A stretch of 64,000 nucleotides of DNA. Source: Gigantopelta aegis (taxonomy: Eukaryota > Mollusca > Gastropoda > Neomphalida > Peltospiridae). The stretch spans positions 27,168,795-27,232,794 of the forward strand of contig NC_054704.1 in NCBI RefSeq assembly GCF_016097555.1, in the 5' to 3' direction. Shown here piece after piece: positions 1 to 11,546 of this stretch. Numbering within the stretch: the stretch's first letter is position 1; the number at the start of each line of letters is the position of its first letter. The translations under genes and the position numbers were made by a program. The notes under the pieces are model-generated. The model was given only the letters and a program-made list of their open reading frames with translations. It made no database searches and was not told where the DNA came from.

Positions 1-112
1 TGAATGGATGGATGAATAGGTGGATAGATGGATGGATGGATGGATGGATAAATGAATAGGTGGGTGGATGAATGGATGGATGGATGGGTAGATAGATGGT
101 TGGATGGAAAAT
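1..112. repeat. GGAT/GAAT-type tetranucleotide microsatellite
   Basis: Imperfect tetranucleotide tract of GGAT, GAAT and GATA words, cut by the left edge of the window. Confidence 0.9.
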
Positions 113-653
113 AAAACAGATACTAGTCACGTAATTACATTGAAGTGCATAATGCTGACTCATTCAGTTACTTTAAGGATCATATGGAGGACACCTGGTG
201 AAATTCACAGCTTGCTATATTTGTTAAGAACTCTTAAGCCCTAACTGTAGTGTATCTCAAATTTGTGTTTCAGATAGTAGACTTTTCAAGGACTACTAAT
301 ATTTTAACACTACAAATTCCATAATGTACTGAGGACTTCTGAAATTGTCAAAAACGTAAATGACAATACAGGACATATTATAATTAATCCAAAAGCATAA
401 AATAAAATAAGATTAAATCTATTTTCAGGGAATATTTTGTTGAGCTATTTAGTAATGCAACTACCATTGTAGTCTCCATGTTTAATGTGACCCACCAGAG
501 GAAGGGAAGGAAACACTAACTGACACGCCAGCACATTGTTTAATAAGTGGCTATGAAGTGTCCGACATCGTAATTATGACACACAATCTAGAATGAACAA
601 ACAAAAACATACAACAATGCTACTGACAGATCCACTAGCATACTTCAAATAAG
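113..653. other. Unannotated AT-rich stretch
   Basis: No convincing open frame, repeat or RNA gene was seen here. Confidence 0.5.
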
Positions 654-905
654 AACTGATCCCTATCGGGGATTGGGCTATTTCTTATTCCAGCCAATGA
701 TCCGCGACTGGTATATCAAAGGCTGTGATATGTGCTATCCTGTCTGTGGGATGATGCATATAAAAGATCCCTATCTACTAATGGAAAAATGTAGCAGGTT
801 TCCTCTTTAAGAGTATGTGTTAAGATTACCAAATGTTTGATATCAAATAGCTGACAATTAATAAATAAATGTGCTCTAGTTGTGTCGTTAAACAGAACAC
901 AAATT
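654..905 (+). mobile_element. SINE-1 copy, head truncated
   Basis: Starts in the B-box-like part of the tRNA head (GGGGATTGGGCTATTTCTTA context). It continues through the shared body words (TATATCAAAGGC, CATATAAAAGATCC, GGTTTCCTCT) and ends with the GTGTCGTTAAACA tail type. The same words recur in the other SINE copies of this window. Confidence 0.8.
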
Positions 906-2772
906 AATTTTAACTTTCAAATAGCAGCTAGGAGTCTTTTATAAATAAATTTCTTACTCTGTATGCCCAATGTTCTAAAGTTTAATCCTTTCCATAAATC
1001 ATTATTCCCATTGCTTCATCCCAGCCCTTATCAAACAAAATATGATACAATCTTCTTTTCATAAAAATAATTATACCTATATAACAAATATTAAATTAAA
1101 AACTCAAATAAAATATAACCTGAGTTTTAGCTTTTAAAAACAAACATCACAAAATTACTCAATATTCTTATTTTTACCTAATTACACCTTTCACAAAAAT
1201 TGCAAAATTAGTGAAACGTTACATTAAAAGAAACTCATAAAATATTACCAAATGTGCACCTCATAAAAATAATAACACCTGTAAAAGAACCACAGACAAT
1301 ACTATTATTTTACATTATACAGATAAAATGTGTCCCCATTTTTCACCTCGTAAATCTAATACATCTATATCACAAAGTCTAAATAAAAATATTACTCTCA
1401 ACAAAATATTACCCAAGCTTCACCTCACAAAAATATAATTATTGCACCTGTATCATAAATGTCTAATTAAAAATTACCTTGACATGTTGAAGTATTCCTT
1501 TAGTAAAAAAAACCCAAAACACTTGAAAGAGTATATCCACAAACAGCTGTGAAGATCACAATGCCAAGAACTTAAACGTGCCCAGCAAATATTTCAAATC
1601 TCTTTTTCTGCCAGCTCAGGTCTGGAATACGTCCAACAGATAAGATATATTCTCTATATTCTTATCAAGTCTTGTAGTGTTTATTTAAAATCTACATGGC
1701 CAGGTGGGTAGATTCTGATTGTAGTTTAGAATATATCGGACTAAAATAGACCATATTGATGAGATACATACACCTATGTAAAGTAATCTTATCTTTGTTA
1801 ATATTGGCTACATATGGCCTTTTGTTCCCAACAGAGTGTCACAGAGGACGATAAATTGGTAAAAATCTATATATATGGTTACAAGTTAGTGTACACGTAT
1901 CACTGTAGGTGCCAGCTATTCACACCCAAGAAAGGTAATTATTGTACCTGATTAATGTTCTCTTACCATTGTTAATTTAAAAATCAGTGGCTTATTGAAG
2001 ATAAGGTCATTATTCCTTGGGGGTTGGATTATGTTAATTTTTATTCTTAATATTTTAGAGTTTTAAACAAATTTGCTCATGCTGATAGTAGAAAATCTGT
2101 AGGTGACATTTTATGATCACATAATGTTATATACAATATATTTTGTAATTTAATATCCATGTTAAATCTCATCTATTTTTTGTAATGTTAAAATTCCTGA
2201 CATAAAACTTAATAGATCTTTATGATAAACACTACTGAAATAATTAAAAAACCCTGCTTTATTTAATGAATGAGCTAATTAACTGAATTAAAGGAATAAT
2301 GTTAATTGATCTATAATATGACAAAAAGAAAGAAAAATAAGTATAGTACAACAAATCTATTGATCCATTGGTATAATCACATGGTTTTTGCCAGAAGGTA
2401 AAACGGGTATGGTGCCATACCGAAATATTTTTGCAGATTTTATTTTTTACTCTTATCATTACTGTATGATTTTCTTAACCCTAACCCCAAACTTAACCCA
2501 TTTCTTTCTGGGGGAAGCCTGCATACACCCTGTTGACTGTGGTTGCATTCAATTCCATACCGCCATATCCAAAAATTTCTTTCTGGCAGAAATACTGAAT
2601 CACAATGTTAATTATACAGTTATATGGTTTATTGGATTTTAATTGGATGGGATCACTAAAAACTTACTTAATCTTCAATAAAATGCAGTAAATGACCATT
2701 TATGGATGATGATAAAAACTATTTTATTTGTATAGATTGTAATTATAAGAACTGTTTTCTAACTGGGGTTAA
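906..2772. other. AT-rich stretch without recognised genes
   Basis: Very AT-rich with no credible coding frame. A short inverted repeat (GGTATGG/CCATACC) lies near 2408-2423. Nothing else can be supported. Confidence 0.5.
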
Positions 2773-3154
2773 AGGGACATTCCTGAGTTCGCTGCAATTT
2801 TTAAGATGTTATCGACTAACAGAGACTTTTTAACATTGTAATTACATATCAAATATATTTGTCTGCATAATATATTAGTGGCTTTATATTAAATGTGTTT
2901 CTGATCGTTCTAATATTTGTACTAGGTTAAATTTCATTTTATTTCCTAAAATATTTTTTTTTTGTACGTATGAAATTATTTGAAAACAAAATCCAGTTTG
3001 GGCTTCTTACAAATATTAAGATGACCAGAAACACATTGAATATATAGACACTGATATTCTAAACAAGAAAATATATTTAATATGTAAGTTTAATCGTAGA
3101 AATATTTTATTAGTGGGAAACATCTTACAATGCAGCAAACTCAGGAATGTCCCT
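2773..3154. mobile_element. TTAA-flanked MITE (AGGGACATTCC family)
   Basis: The ends are inverted repeats: AGGGACATTCCTGAGTT on the left and its reverse complement on the right. Similarity extends inward about 35-40 bp (GCTGCA, AACATCTT). Both ends abut TTAA (2769-2772 and 3155-3158), the target of piggyBac-type transposases. It is 382 bp with no coding capacity, so it is non-autonomous. Confidence 0.8.
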
Positions 3155-3167
3155 TTAATTTATTAAT

Positions 3168-3433
3168 GTATAACAGTTAAACATTTAGTATGAAATACTA
3201 GTATGTGATGTTATATTTTATACAATTTTAGACTGCTATACATCGACAAGTTCCCCCAAAATATGGTATGTGTTATCCTGTCTATGAAAGGTGATTTGAT
3301 TGATGTATAACAGTAAACAGTTTTTAATATAAAATTATGTAGTGTTGTGAAGCAATTTTATACAATTTAAGACTGCTTTACTTTGAAATATGGTTCCCCT
3401 AAAATATGGTATTTTCTATCCTGTCAAGGAAAG
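3168..3433. repeat. Direct duplication, about 130 bp x 2
   Basis: Two diverged copies (about 3168-3293 and 3304-3433) share ATGTATAACAGT, TATACAATTT, GACTGCT, CCCCYAAAATATGGTA and TATCCTGTC in the same order. The right parts resemble decayed SINE body sequence. Confidence 0.6.
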
Positions 3434-4871
3434 TGTATATAAAATAATATACTCTTGCTGGTAATTCGTAAGAATAACTTATATGACAGCAGCATGTTTT
3501 TAATGACGGTGTCACAGTTAACATACATTAGACACACAGCAACTATAGTTCAAAACGTTACTGAGAGTTTGTTAAACAAATCTGTTTTCTTTCCTTTACA
3601 ATATACTTGATCCCATTATTATTTCTTTTATTGTTGAACTGATTAAATATGGAATACATTGTGTCACTGAATGGAGATATGTCATAAATATGTATGTACT
3701 GTGTGAGTCATCCAAAAACAATCAATAGAGTTGCTTCCCATCCCACACAAAGATCAAACCAGTCCATACATATTTCATAAAGAAGAAACAGATTTGGGTG
3801 ATAAGCATTTTGTCAGCATATTATTAACTTTCACATCAAGACACAGACAGACTGTTTCTTAATTTGCAGGGCAGAGTATTTCAAGCAAATCGTTGTTCTG
3901 TTTGCATATCAGTTACTCAAATTTAAATTCACACAAACTGTGAATAGGTTACATGGTGAATCACTGTGTTCTAAAATTAAAAGATGCAAACCATTTTGAA
4001 ATATTTTGAGGACTGATTTAGACACCTGACAAATACCATATCATTTGAAAATAAACTTGTTTAAAATATATTTGTAATGTCAACATAGTGTAGCCGGATA
4101 GTGTTACATCATGATTGTGTTGCCTTTAGATTCATCACCAATAAATATAATTCATGTAATGGAACAGTCAGTTGCCTAAAATATCTATTAAAATGATTAC
4201 ATAATCAATATACATATTGGTATAAGATATTTAGTACTGAACAATACAATCAGTTACCTAGGTATAAATTATGCAAACAGACTGTTACAAATGTACTTAA
4301 GATTATGAAATATTGTTTTCATGATGACATTTTTAATGTGACACATGCACAAATTAATTTTTATTTGCTTCAAAAAGAGAAATTTGTTAGCTATAATTAT
4401 CTTGGCTTTAAATGCAAAAATAGTTATGAATAAAATGACAGCTAATAATAATAATAATAAATAATCTTTCCCCAAGGTTTAAATGTGTTATAGAATTGAT
4501 AGGACTTAGTGTGTTCATTAGTTAATTTCTCTTTGCCACCAATGTTCCACAACTGATAAGCAAAAGCTGTGGTATGTGTACATAATTACGCTATCTTATA
4601 AGTGTTCCTGTATCAAAAGTCTCTTGCTGTTTATCAGAAAATGGAGTCTAAAGGCCTGTTTCTGGTTTAGTGTTTTTTATGCCACATTTTCAAGCTGTAA
4701 AATGACCAGCAACTATGCAGTGTTTAGCACTCCCATCTGCTGTTTTCATGTTAGCAGTAAGCGCTAGCTGTTCACCAATAATGGAGCATCAAAAAGAAAT
4801 GCTTTTTTTAATACAATGCTATAATGGAAACTTTTTCAATGTAACTCTAGTACAGCAATCTAAGTTTTTAC
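3434..4871. other. AT-rich stretch without recognised genes
   Basis: No gene seen. It contains a short AAT trinucleotide run near 4446-4463 and the first copy of a 42-bp direct repeat. Confidence 0.5.
4184..4225 (+). repeat. 42-bp direct repeat, copy 1
   Basis: Begins TCTATTAAAATGATTACATA and ends TATTGGTATAA. It is identical over 42 bp to 5536-5577. Confidence 0.85.
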
Positions 4872-5273
4872 AAAAAAAAAGTAAAGTTTGTTTTATTTAA
4901 CAATGCCACTAGAGCACATTGATTTTTATCTTATCATCGGCTATTGGATGTCAAACATATGGTCATTCTGACACTGTTTTTAGAGGAAACCCACTGTCGC
5001 CACATAGGCTACTCTTTTATGACAGGCAGCAAAGGATCTTTTATTTGCACTTCCCACAGGCAGGATAGCACAAACCATGGCATTTGTTGAACCAGTTATG
5101 GATCACTGGTCACTGCAAGTGGTTTACACCTACCCGTTGAGCCTTGCGGAGCACTCACTCAGTGTTTGGAGTCGGTATCTGGATTAAAAATCCCATGCCT
5201 CAACTGGGATCCGAACCCAGTACATACCAGCCTGTAGACCGATGGCCTAACCACAAAGCTACCGAGGCCGGTC
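4872..5273 (-). mobile_element. SINE-2 full-length copy with TSD
   Basis: Minus-strand SINE. Its tRNA-like head is at the right end, with a B-box-like GGTTCGGATCCCA in reverse complement. The shared body follows, then the GTTAAACAAAACAAAC-type tail. It is flanked by the 10-bp TSD AAGTTTTTAC (4862-4871 and 5274-5283). Here the type-2 head is joined to the tail otherwise seen with type-1 heads. Confidence 0.88.
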
Positions 5274-6361
5274 AAGTTTTTACCAATACAAAAGTGGAAA
5301 CAGGCCTTATTAATGTGGCACCAACAGGCTTATTAAATAATTTTCTAGATAAAAAATCACAATCAAAATATGTAAGATATACAACAGACACTGACCACAT
5401 AGTGTTACGGTGTTGATAGCATACCAATCCTTTACTTTCGGAAAAAAATGATTCAGAAGAAATGACAATAAATCATTAAATACACTCTCACACATACAAA
5501 TATTTTGATTGATAATCAGTGTCAGCGAAATAAAATCTATTAAAATGATTACATAATCAATATACATATTGGTATAACATACAAGTTGTATTTAGCATTG
5601 ATTTAGAACACTGAATATATATGCATATGTATAATACATGTACCAGAAACCAATAACTTGATGAACATATAGTTTATGAGTCAAACAAGAGTGGGCAAGT
5701 AATTATAGAGACAATAACTTTGAAATAATTTCACAATTAATAACAGTACTGTATTTATGATATGCATTTGGTCATCATTACAGATGCCTCTTAGCAAGAC
5801 GTTACCATTGAACATTCTCTGAAATGGTCAGACTGACTGCACATCCAGTGAACACTAATAGGTATTGCAAGAAGTGCATGGATGACCACAAGAGACAAGC
5901 ACCTGTCACAGTTGGAAAAACAAGGACTAGGATGTGGAGGTGGACAGCAAAAGAAGATGAGAGAGAAGACAAACTACCAGATTAGAGAAAAATGTCTGAG
6001 ATGTTTAAATCTGATAACCATTTAGTATGGTGCATAGACATCCTCCCCCTCCCCAGCACATCAGCTCTTATGGATCTGGAGTACTGCACAATTTACTGCA
6101 TTCATTCTGTCTTTTCACATCAGTTATACAGGTAACTTACTCAACGCTATATACACAATAGAAATGAATAAACTATATAAACATAAACACATATAAATTT
6201 TGTTTCTGTTATGTGATTTTTTGTTTTGTTCAAGTACAAAAGTAACACTTAATTAGTACAGTCACAATATATGCATCAGTTTCCGTAAATCTGTAAACAA
6301 AATGTACTAGGGTTAAAAACAAAGCAAAACACATATATAACTTATTCAATGGCATATGCAG
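5274..6361. other. Unannotated stretch
   Basis: No gene supported. Contains the second copy of the 42-bp repeat. Confidence 0.5.
5536..5577 (+). repeat. 42-bp direct repeat, copy 2
   Basis: Identical to 4184-4225 and offset by 1352 bp. Confidence 0.85.
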
Positions 6362-6969
6362 CTATGATCTATCCCAGAGAACACCTTTTTTTCATGCTAT
6401 GGAATTTACTACAACTTATTTATTTCTGAGCCAACCGGCCTCGGTGGCGTCGTGGCAGGCCATCGGTCTACAGGTTGGTAGGTACTGGGTTCGGATCCCA
6501 GTCGAGGCATGGAATTTTTAATCCAGATACTGACTCCAAACCCTGAGTGAGTGCTCCGCAAGGCTCATTGGGTAGGTGTAAACCACTTGCACCGACCAGT
6601 GATCCATAACTGGTTCAACAAAGGCCATGGTTTGTGCTATCCTGCCTGTGGGATGCGCAAATAAAAGATCCCTTGCTGCCTGTCGTAAAAAGAGTAGCCT
6701 ATGTTGCGACAGCGGGTTTCCTCTAAAAAAATATGTGTGGTCCTTAACCATATGTCTGACGCCATATAACCGTAAATAAAATGTGTTGAGTGCATCGTTA
6801 AATAAAACACTTCTTTCTTTCTTATTTCTGAGCCAATTGATTTGTAAATTACACATAAAAATAGTATTTGTATGTTATTTTCAAACACTTTTAATTTCCG
6901 TCTTATGTCAAACCACACTGAACGTATTTACAAAAAAACATTTTCATAGAATGATGGGACGGACTATAG
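6362..6969. mobile_element. TA-type MITE (CTATAGTCCGTCCC family), split by a SINE
   Basis: The right end reads GGGACGGACTATAG and the left end is its decayed inverse (CTATGATCTATCCCA). The interior matches 45568-45770 (TTTGTAAATT, AAAAATAGTATTTGT, ATGTCAAACCA). A SINE with a perfect TSD splits it at 6435. Confidence 0.65.
6435..6821 (+). mobile_element. SINE-2 full-length copy, perfect 15-bp TSD
   Basis: The tRNA-like head starts CCGGCCTCGGTGGCGTCG and has the B-box-like GGTTCGGATCCCA. The shared body is followed by an AAATAAAACACTTCTTTC tail. The TSD TTATTTCTGAGCCAA is identical at 6420-6434 and 6822-6836. This is the cleanest boundary definition of the family here. Confidence 0.93.
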
Positions 6970-7507
6970 TATCAACCAAATTCCATATACATATAACAGT
7001 ACATACAGTAAGTGTTCCATATATTGTATTGTTCATTTAACCATTTTGTTTGACTATTCCACAATATACAATTTAAATTACGAAACGAAAGAAAAACAAC
7101 ACTGTCCACAAACATCACACACCTCTATGTTTCTGTATTGGAGAAGGTGTAGGAGATGTGGTCACTGCCTAAAAAGACTATTTTTCTTCTCTAGACAGTG
7201 TTTACATGCTTGTTTTGTTTTTGCATCTTGTTAATTTTATTTTTATTATAATTTTGTTTTTATAACTGACATTAATTATTTAATTTTCAACGTTTACCAT
7301 TCCAAAGTTTAATGTTAAACACATCCTACTATTTAAATGCTATTTTTGACTTTTGTTCACTGGTGGGTTGCTTCATTCAGCAAGTCAGTTGTACAGTGTT
7401 GGTAGATTCACTGTAATTACCGGTTTATTGGTATTTGTGAATATTTATTCATATTCATATTGCAGCTTTAGTAATTGTATTTACATCGACTAGTACACAG
7501 AAGGAAG
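6970..7507. other. Unannotated AT-rich stretch
   Basis: No gene or repeat recognised. The last 14 bp (7494-7507, TACACAGAAGGAAG) are the left TSD of the following SINE. Confidence 0.5.
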
Positions 7508-9675
7508 GAAGGAATGTTTTATTTGACGATGCACTCAACTCATTTTAATTACAGCTATATGGCATTGGACATATGATTAAGGACCACACAGATAAAGAAA
7601 GAAGAAACCCACTGCCACCATGCAATGGGCTAACAGATAATGAAAGAAGAAACCCACTGCCGCCATGCAATGGGCTAACAGATAATGAAAGAGGAAACCC
7701 ACTGCCACCATGCAATGGGCTAACAGATAATGAAAGAGGAAACCCACTGCCGCCATGCAATGGGCTAACAGATAATGAAAGAGGAAACCCACTGCCGCCA
7801 TGCAATGGGCTAACAGATAATGAAAGAGGAAACCCACTGCCGCCATGCAATGGGCTAACAGATAATGAAAGAGGAAACCCACTGCCGCCATGCAATGGGC
7901 TAACAGATAATGACAGAAGAAACCCACTGCCGCCATGCAATGGGCTAACAGATAATGAAAGAAGAAACCCACTGCCGCCATGCAATGGGCTAACAGATAA
8001 TGACAGAAGAAACCCACTGCCGCCATGCAATGGGCTAACATATAATGACAGAAGAAACCTGCTGCTGCCATGCAATGGGCTAACAGATAATGACAGAAGA
8101 AACCCACTGCTGCCATGCAATGGGCTAACAGATAATGAAAGAGGAAACCCACTGCCGCCATGCAATGGGCTAACAGATAATGGCAGAAGAAACCCACTGC
8201 CGCCATGCAATGGGCTAACAGATAATGAAAGAAGAAACCCACTGCCGCCATGCAATGGGCTAACAGATAATGACAGAAGAAACCCACTGCCGCCATGCAA
8301 TGGGCTAACAGATAATGACAGAAGAAACCCGCTGCTGCCATGCAATGGGCTAACAGATAATGAAAGAAGAAACCCACTGCCGCCATGCAATGGGCTAACA
8401 GATAATGACAGAAAAAACCTGCTGCTGCCATGCAATGGGCTAACAGATAATGACAGAAAACCCCCACTGCCGCCATACAATGGGCTAACAGATAATGAAA
8501 GAAGAAACCTGCTGCCACCACGCAATGGGCTAACAGATAATGACAGAAGAAACCCACTGCCGCCATGCAATGGGCTAACAGATAATGAAAGAAGAAACCC
8601 ACTGCCGCCATGCAATGGGCTAACAGATAAAGAAAGAAGAAACCCACTGCCGCCATGCAATGGGCTAACAGATAATGAAAGAAGAAACCCACTGCCACCA
8701 TGCAATGGGCTAACAGATAATGACAGAAGAAACCCACTGCCGCCATGCAATGGGCTAACAGATAATGAAAGAAGAAACCCACTGCCGCCATGCAATGGGC
8801 TAACAGATAATGACAGAAAAAACCCACTGCCGCCATGCAATGGGCTAACAGATAATGAAAGAAGAAACCCACTGCCGCCATGCAATGGGCTAACAGATAA
8901 TGAAAGAAGAAACCCACTGCCGCCATGCAATGGGCTAACAGATAATGACAGAAAAAACCTGCTGCTGCCATGCAATGGGCTAACAGATAATGACAGAAAA
9001 CCCCCACTGCCCATGGGCTAACACCTGCAATGGGCTAACAGATAATGACAGAAGAAACCCACTGCCGCCATGCAATGGGCTAACAGATAATGAAAGAAGA
9101 AACCCACTGCCGCCATGCAATGGGCTAACAGATAATGAAAGAAGAAACCCACTGCCGCCATGCAATGGGCTAACAGATAATGAAAGAAGAAACCCACTGC
9201 CGCCATGCAATGGGCTAACAGATAATGAAAGAAGAAACCCACTGCCGCCATGCAATGGGCTAACAGATAATGAAAGAGGAAACCCACTGCCACCATGCAA
9301 TGGGCTAACAGATAATGAAAGAGGAAACCCACTGCCGCCATGCAATGGGCTAACAGATAATGAAAGAAGAAACCTGCTGCCGCCATGCAATGGGCTAACA
9401 GATAATGAAAGAAAACCCACTGCCACCATGCAATGGGCTAACAGATAATAAAGAAAAAACCCACTGCCGCCCATGGCTAACAAAATGAAAGAAGCTACAA
9501 TGGGCTGAAAGAAGAAACCCACTGCCGCTATGCAATCGAAATTAGCAACAAGAGATCTTTTATATGCAGCATTCCACAGACAGGATAGCACTTATCATAG
9601 CATTTGCTACACCTGCTGTGGAGCACTGGCTAGAATGAGAAATAGCACAGGTTACTGATGGGGATTATTCCACTA
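7508..9675 (-). mobile_element. SINE (minus) whose body has been blown up by a 45-bp array
   Basis: The left end is a normal reverse-complement SINE tail and body (GAATGTTTTATTTGACGATG, TAAGGACCACACAGAT). It then enters a tandem array. After the array the SINE resumes at about 9536 (ATCTTTTATATGCA, CCACAGACAGGATAGCAC, GGAGCACTGGCTAGAATGAG) and runs toward its tRNA-like head. A normal copy would be about 330 bp; this one spans over 2 kb. Confidence 0.8.
7588..9530. repeat. Minisatellite, 45-bp unit, about 40 copies, SINE-body derived
   Basis: The unit reads ACAGATAATGAAAGAAGAAA-CCCACTGCCGCCATGCAATG-GGCTA. It corresponds to the SINE body segment ACAGATATTGAGAGAGGAAA-CCCGCTGTCGCCACTTCATG-GGCTA (for example near 34106-34151). 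Because 45 is divisible by 3, open frames run the full length on both strands; they are not genes. A two-unit variant cassette recurs exactly 540 bp apart (8405 and 8945). The phase slips once near 9010-9025 and decays after about 9400. Confidence 0.92.
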
Positions 9676-11317
9676 GGCTACATTCTACACAGACAGAAGC
9701 CATCAGGTGAACGCTTTACCACTGGGCTACATTCTACACAGATGGAAGCCAGCAGCTGAACGCTTTACCACTGGGCTACATTCTACACAGACGGAAGCCA
9801 GCAGGTGAACGCTTTACCACTGGGCTACATTCTACACAGATGGAAGCCAGCAGCTGAACGCTTTACCACTGGGCTACATTCTACACAGACGGAAGCCAGC
9901 AGGTGAACGCTTTACCACAGGGCTACATTCTACACAGACGGAAGCCAGCAGGTGAACGCTTTACCACTGGGCTACATTCTACACAGACGGAAGCCAGCAG
10001 GTGAACGCTTTACCACTGGGCTACATTCTACACAGACGGAAGCCAGCAGCTGAACGCTTTACCACTGGGCTACATTCTACACAGACAGAAGCCAGCAGGT
10101 GAACGCTTTACCACTGGGCTACATTCTACACAGACGGAAGCCAGCAGGTGAACGCTTTACCACTGGGCTACATTCTACACAGACGGAAGCCAGCAGGTGA
10201 ACACTTTACCACTGGGCTACATTCTACACAGACGGAAGCCAGCAGGTGAACGCTTTACCACTGGGCTACATTCTACACAGACGGAAGCCAGCAGGTGAAC
10301 GCTTTACCACTGGGCTACATTCTACACAGACGGAAGCCAGCAGGTGAACGCTTTACCACTGGGCTACATTCTACACAGACGGAAGCCAGCAGGTGAACGC
10401 TTTACCACTGGGCTACATTCTACACAGACGGAAGCCAGCAGCTGAACGCTTTACCACTGGGCTACATTCTACACAGACGGAAGCCAGCAGGTGAACACTT
10501 TACCACTGGTCTACATTCTACACAGACGGAAGCCAGCAGGTGAACGCTTTACCACTGGGCTACATTCTACACAGACGGAAGCCAGCAGGTGAACGCTTTA
10601 CCACTGGGCTACATTCTACACAGACGGAAGCCAGCAGGTGAACGCTTTACCACTGGGCTACATTCTACACAGACGGAAGCCAGCAGGTGAACGCTTTACC
10701 ACTGGGCTACATTCTACACAGACGGAAGCCAGCAGGTGAACGCTTTACCACTGGGCTACATTCTACACAGACGGAAGCCAGCAGGTGAACGCTTTACCAC
10801 TGGGCTACATTCTACACAGACGGAAGCCAGCAGGTGAACGCTTTACCACTGGGCTACATTCTACACAGACGGAAGCCAGCAGCTGAACGCTTTACCACTG
10901 GGCTACATTCTACACAGACGGAAGCCAGCAGGTGAACGCTTTACCACTGGGCTACATTCTACACAGACGGAAGCCAGCAGGTGAACGCTTTACCACTGGG
11001 CTACATTCTACACAGACGGAAGCCAGCAGCTGAACGCTTTACCACTGGGCTACATTCTACACAGACGGAAGCCAGCAGGTGAACGCTTTACCACTGGGCT
11101 ACATTCTACACAGACGGAAGCCAGCAGCTGAACGCTTTACCACTGGGCTACATTCTACACAGACGGAAGCCAGCAGGTGAACACTTTACCACTGGGCTAC
11201 ATTCTACACAGACGGAAGCCAGCAGCTGAACGCTTTACCACTGGGCTACATTCTACACAGACGGAAGCCAGCAGGTGAACGCTTTACCACTGGGCTACAT
11301 TCTACACAGATGGAAGC
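9676..11317. repeat. Minisatellite, 49-bp unit, about 33 copies, SINE-head junction derived
   Basis: The unit is CGCTTTACCACTGGGCTACA-TTCTACACAGACGGAAGCCA-GCAGGTGAA. GTGAACGCTTTACCACTGGGCTAC is the reverse complement of the SINE tRNA-like head (A-box side). TACACAGACGGAAG matches the SINE's left TSD (TACACAGAAGGAAG, 7494-7507). The first and last CGCTTTACC words are 1568 bp apart, exactly 32 x 49, so there are no net indels. The array is very homogeneous, with G/C, A/G and T/C variants only. Confidence 0.92.
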
Positions 11318-11372
11318 ATACATGTATTTAATGTGTTATTGAAATATTTAGCTTTAACTGCAAACAATAAAT

Positions 11373-11546
11373 AGTGAAACCTGTCTAAATCGGGCCCTGA
11401 ACAAACCAGAATCCTGTCAAAACCGGCTAAGTTTCATGGCTCCATATTTTCTCAATTCTAACATGTGACCTTCTAAACAGCAGATCCTGTCTAAATTGGA
11501 TAAATATTAGGTCCCCAGTATGATCCAGTTTAGACAAGTTTTACTG
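11373..11546. mobile_element. TA-flanked MITE, CAGTGAAACC family, copy 1
   Basis: Ends AGTGAAACCTGTCTAAAT and AGTTTAGACAAGTTTTACTG are imperfect inverted repeats with TA outside. The same family is at 22703-23139 and 55027-55186. The TIR style resembles pogo/Tc1-like non-autonomous elements. No ORF. Confidence 0.7.

Noticed and set aside
7545..9591. Open frames up to 489 codons on both strands
   Set aside because: They arise only because the 45-bp repeat unit is a multiple of three and lacks stops. All frames share the same periodic 15-residue pattern, and the unit is a SINE body segment.
7588..11317. CRISPR-like array
   Set aside because: Units are directly tandem with no unique spacers, and the genome is eukaryotic.
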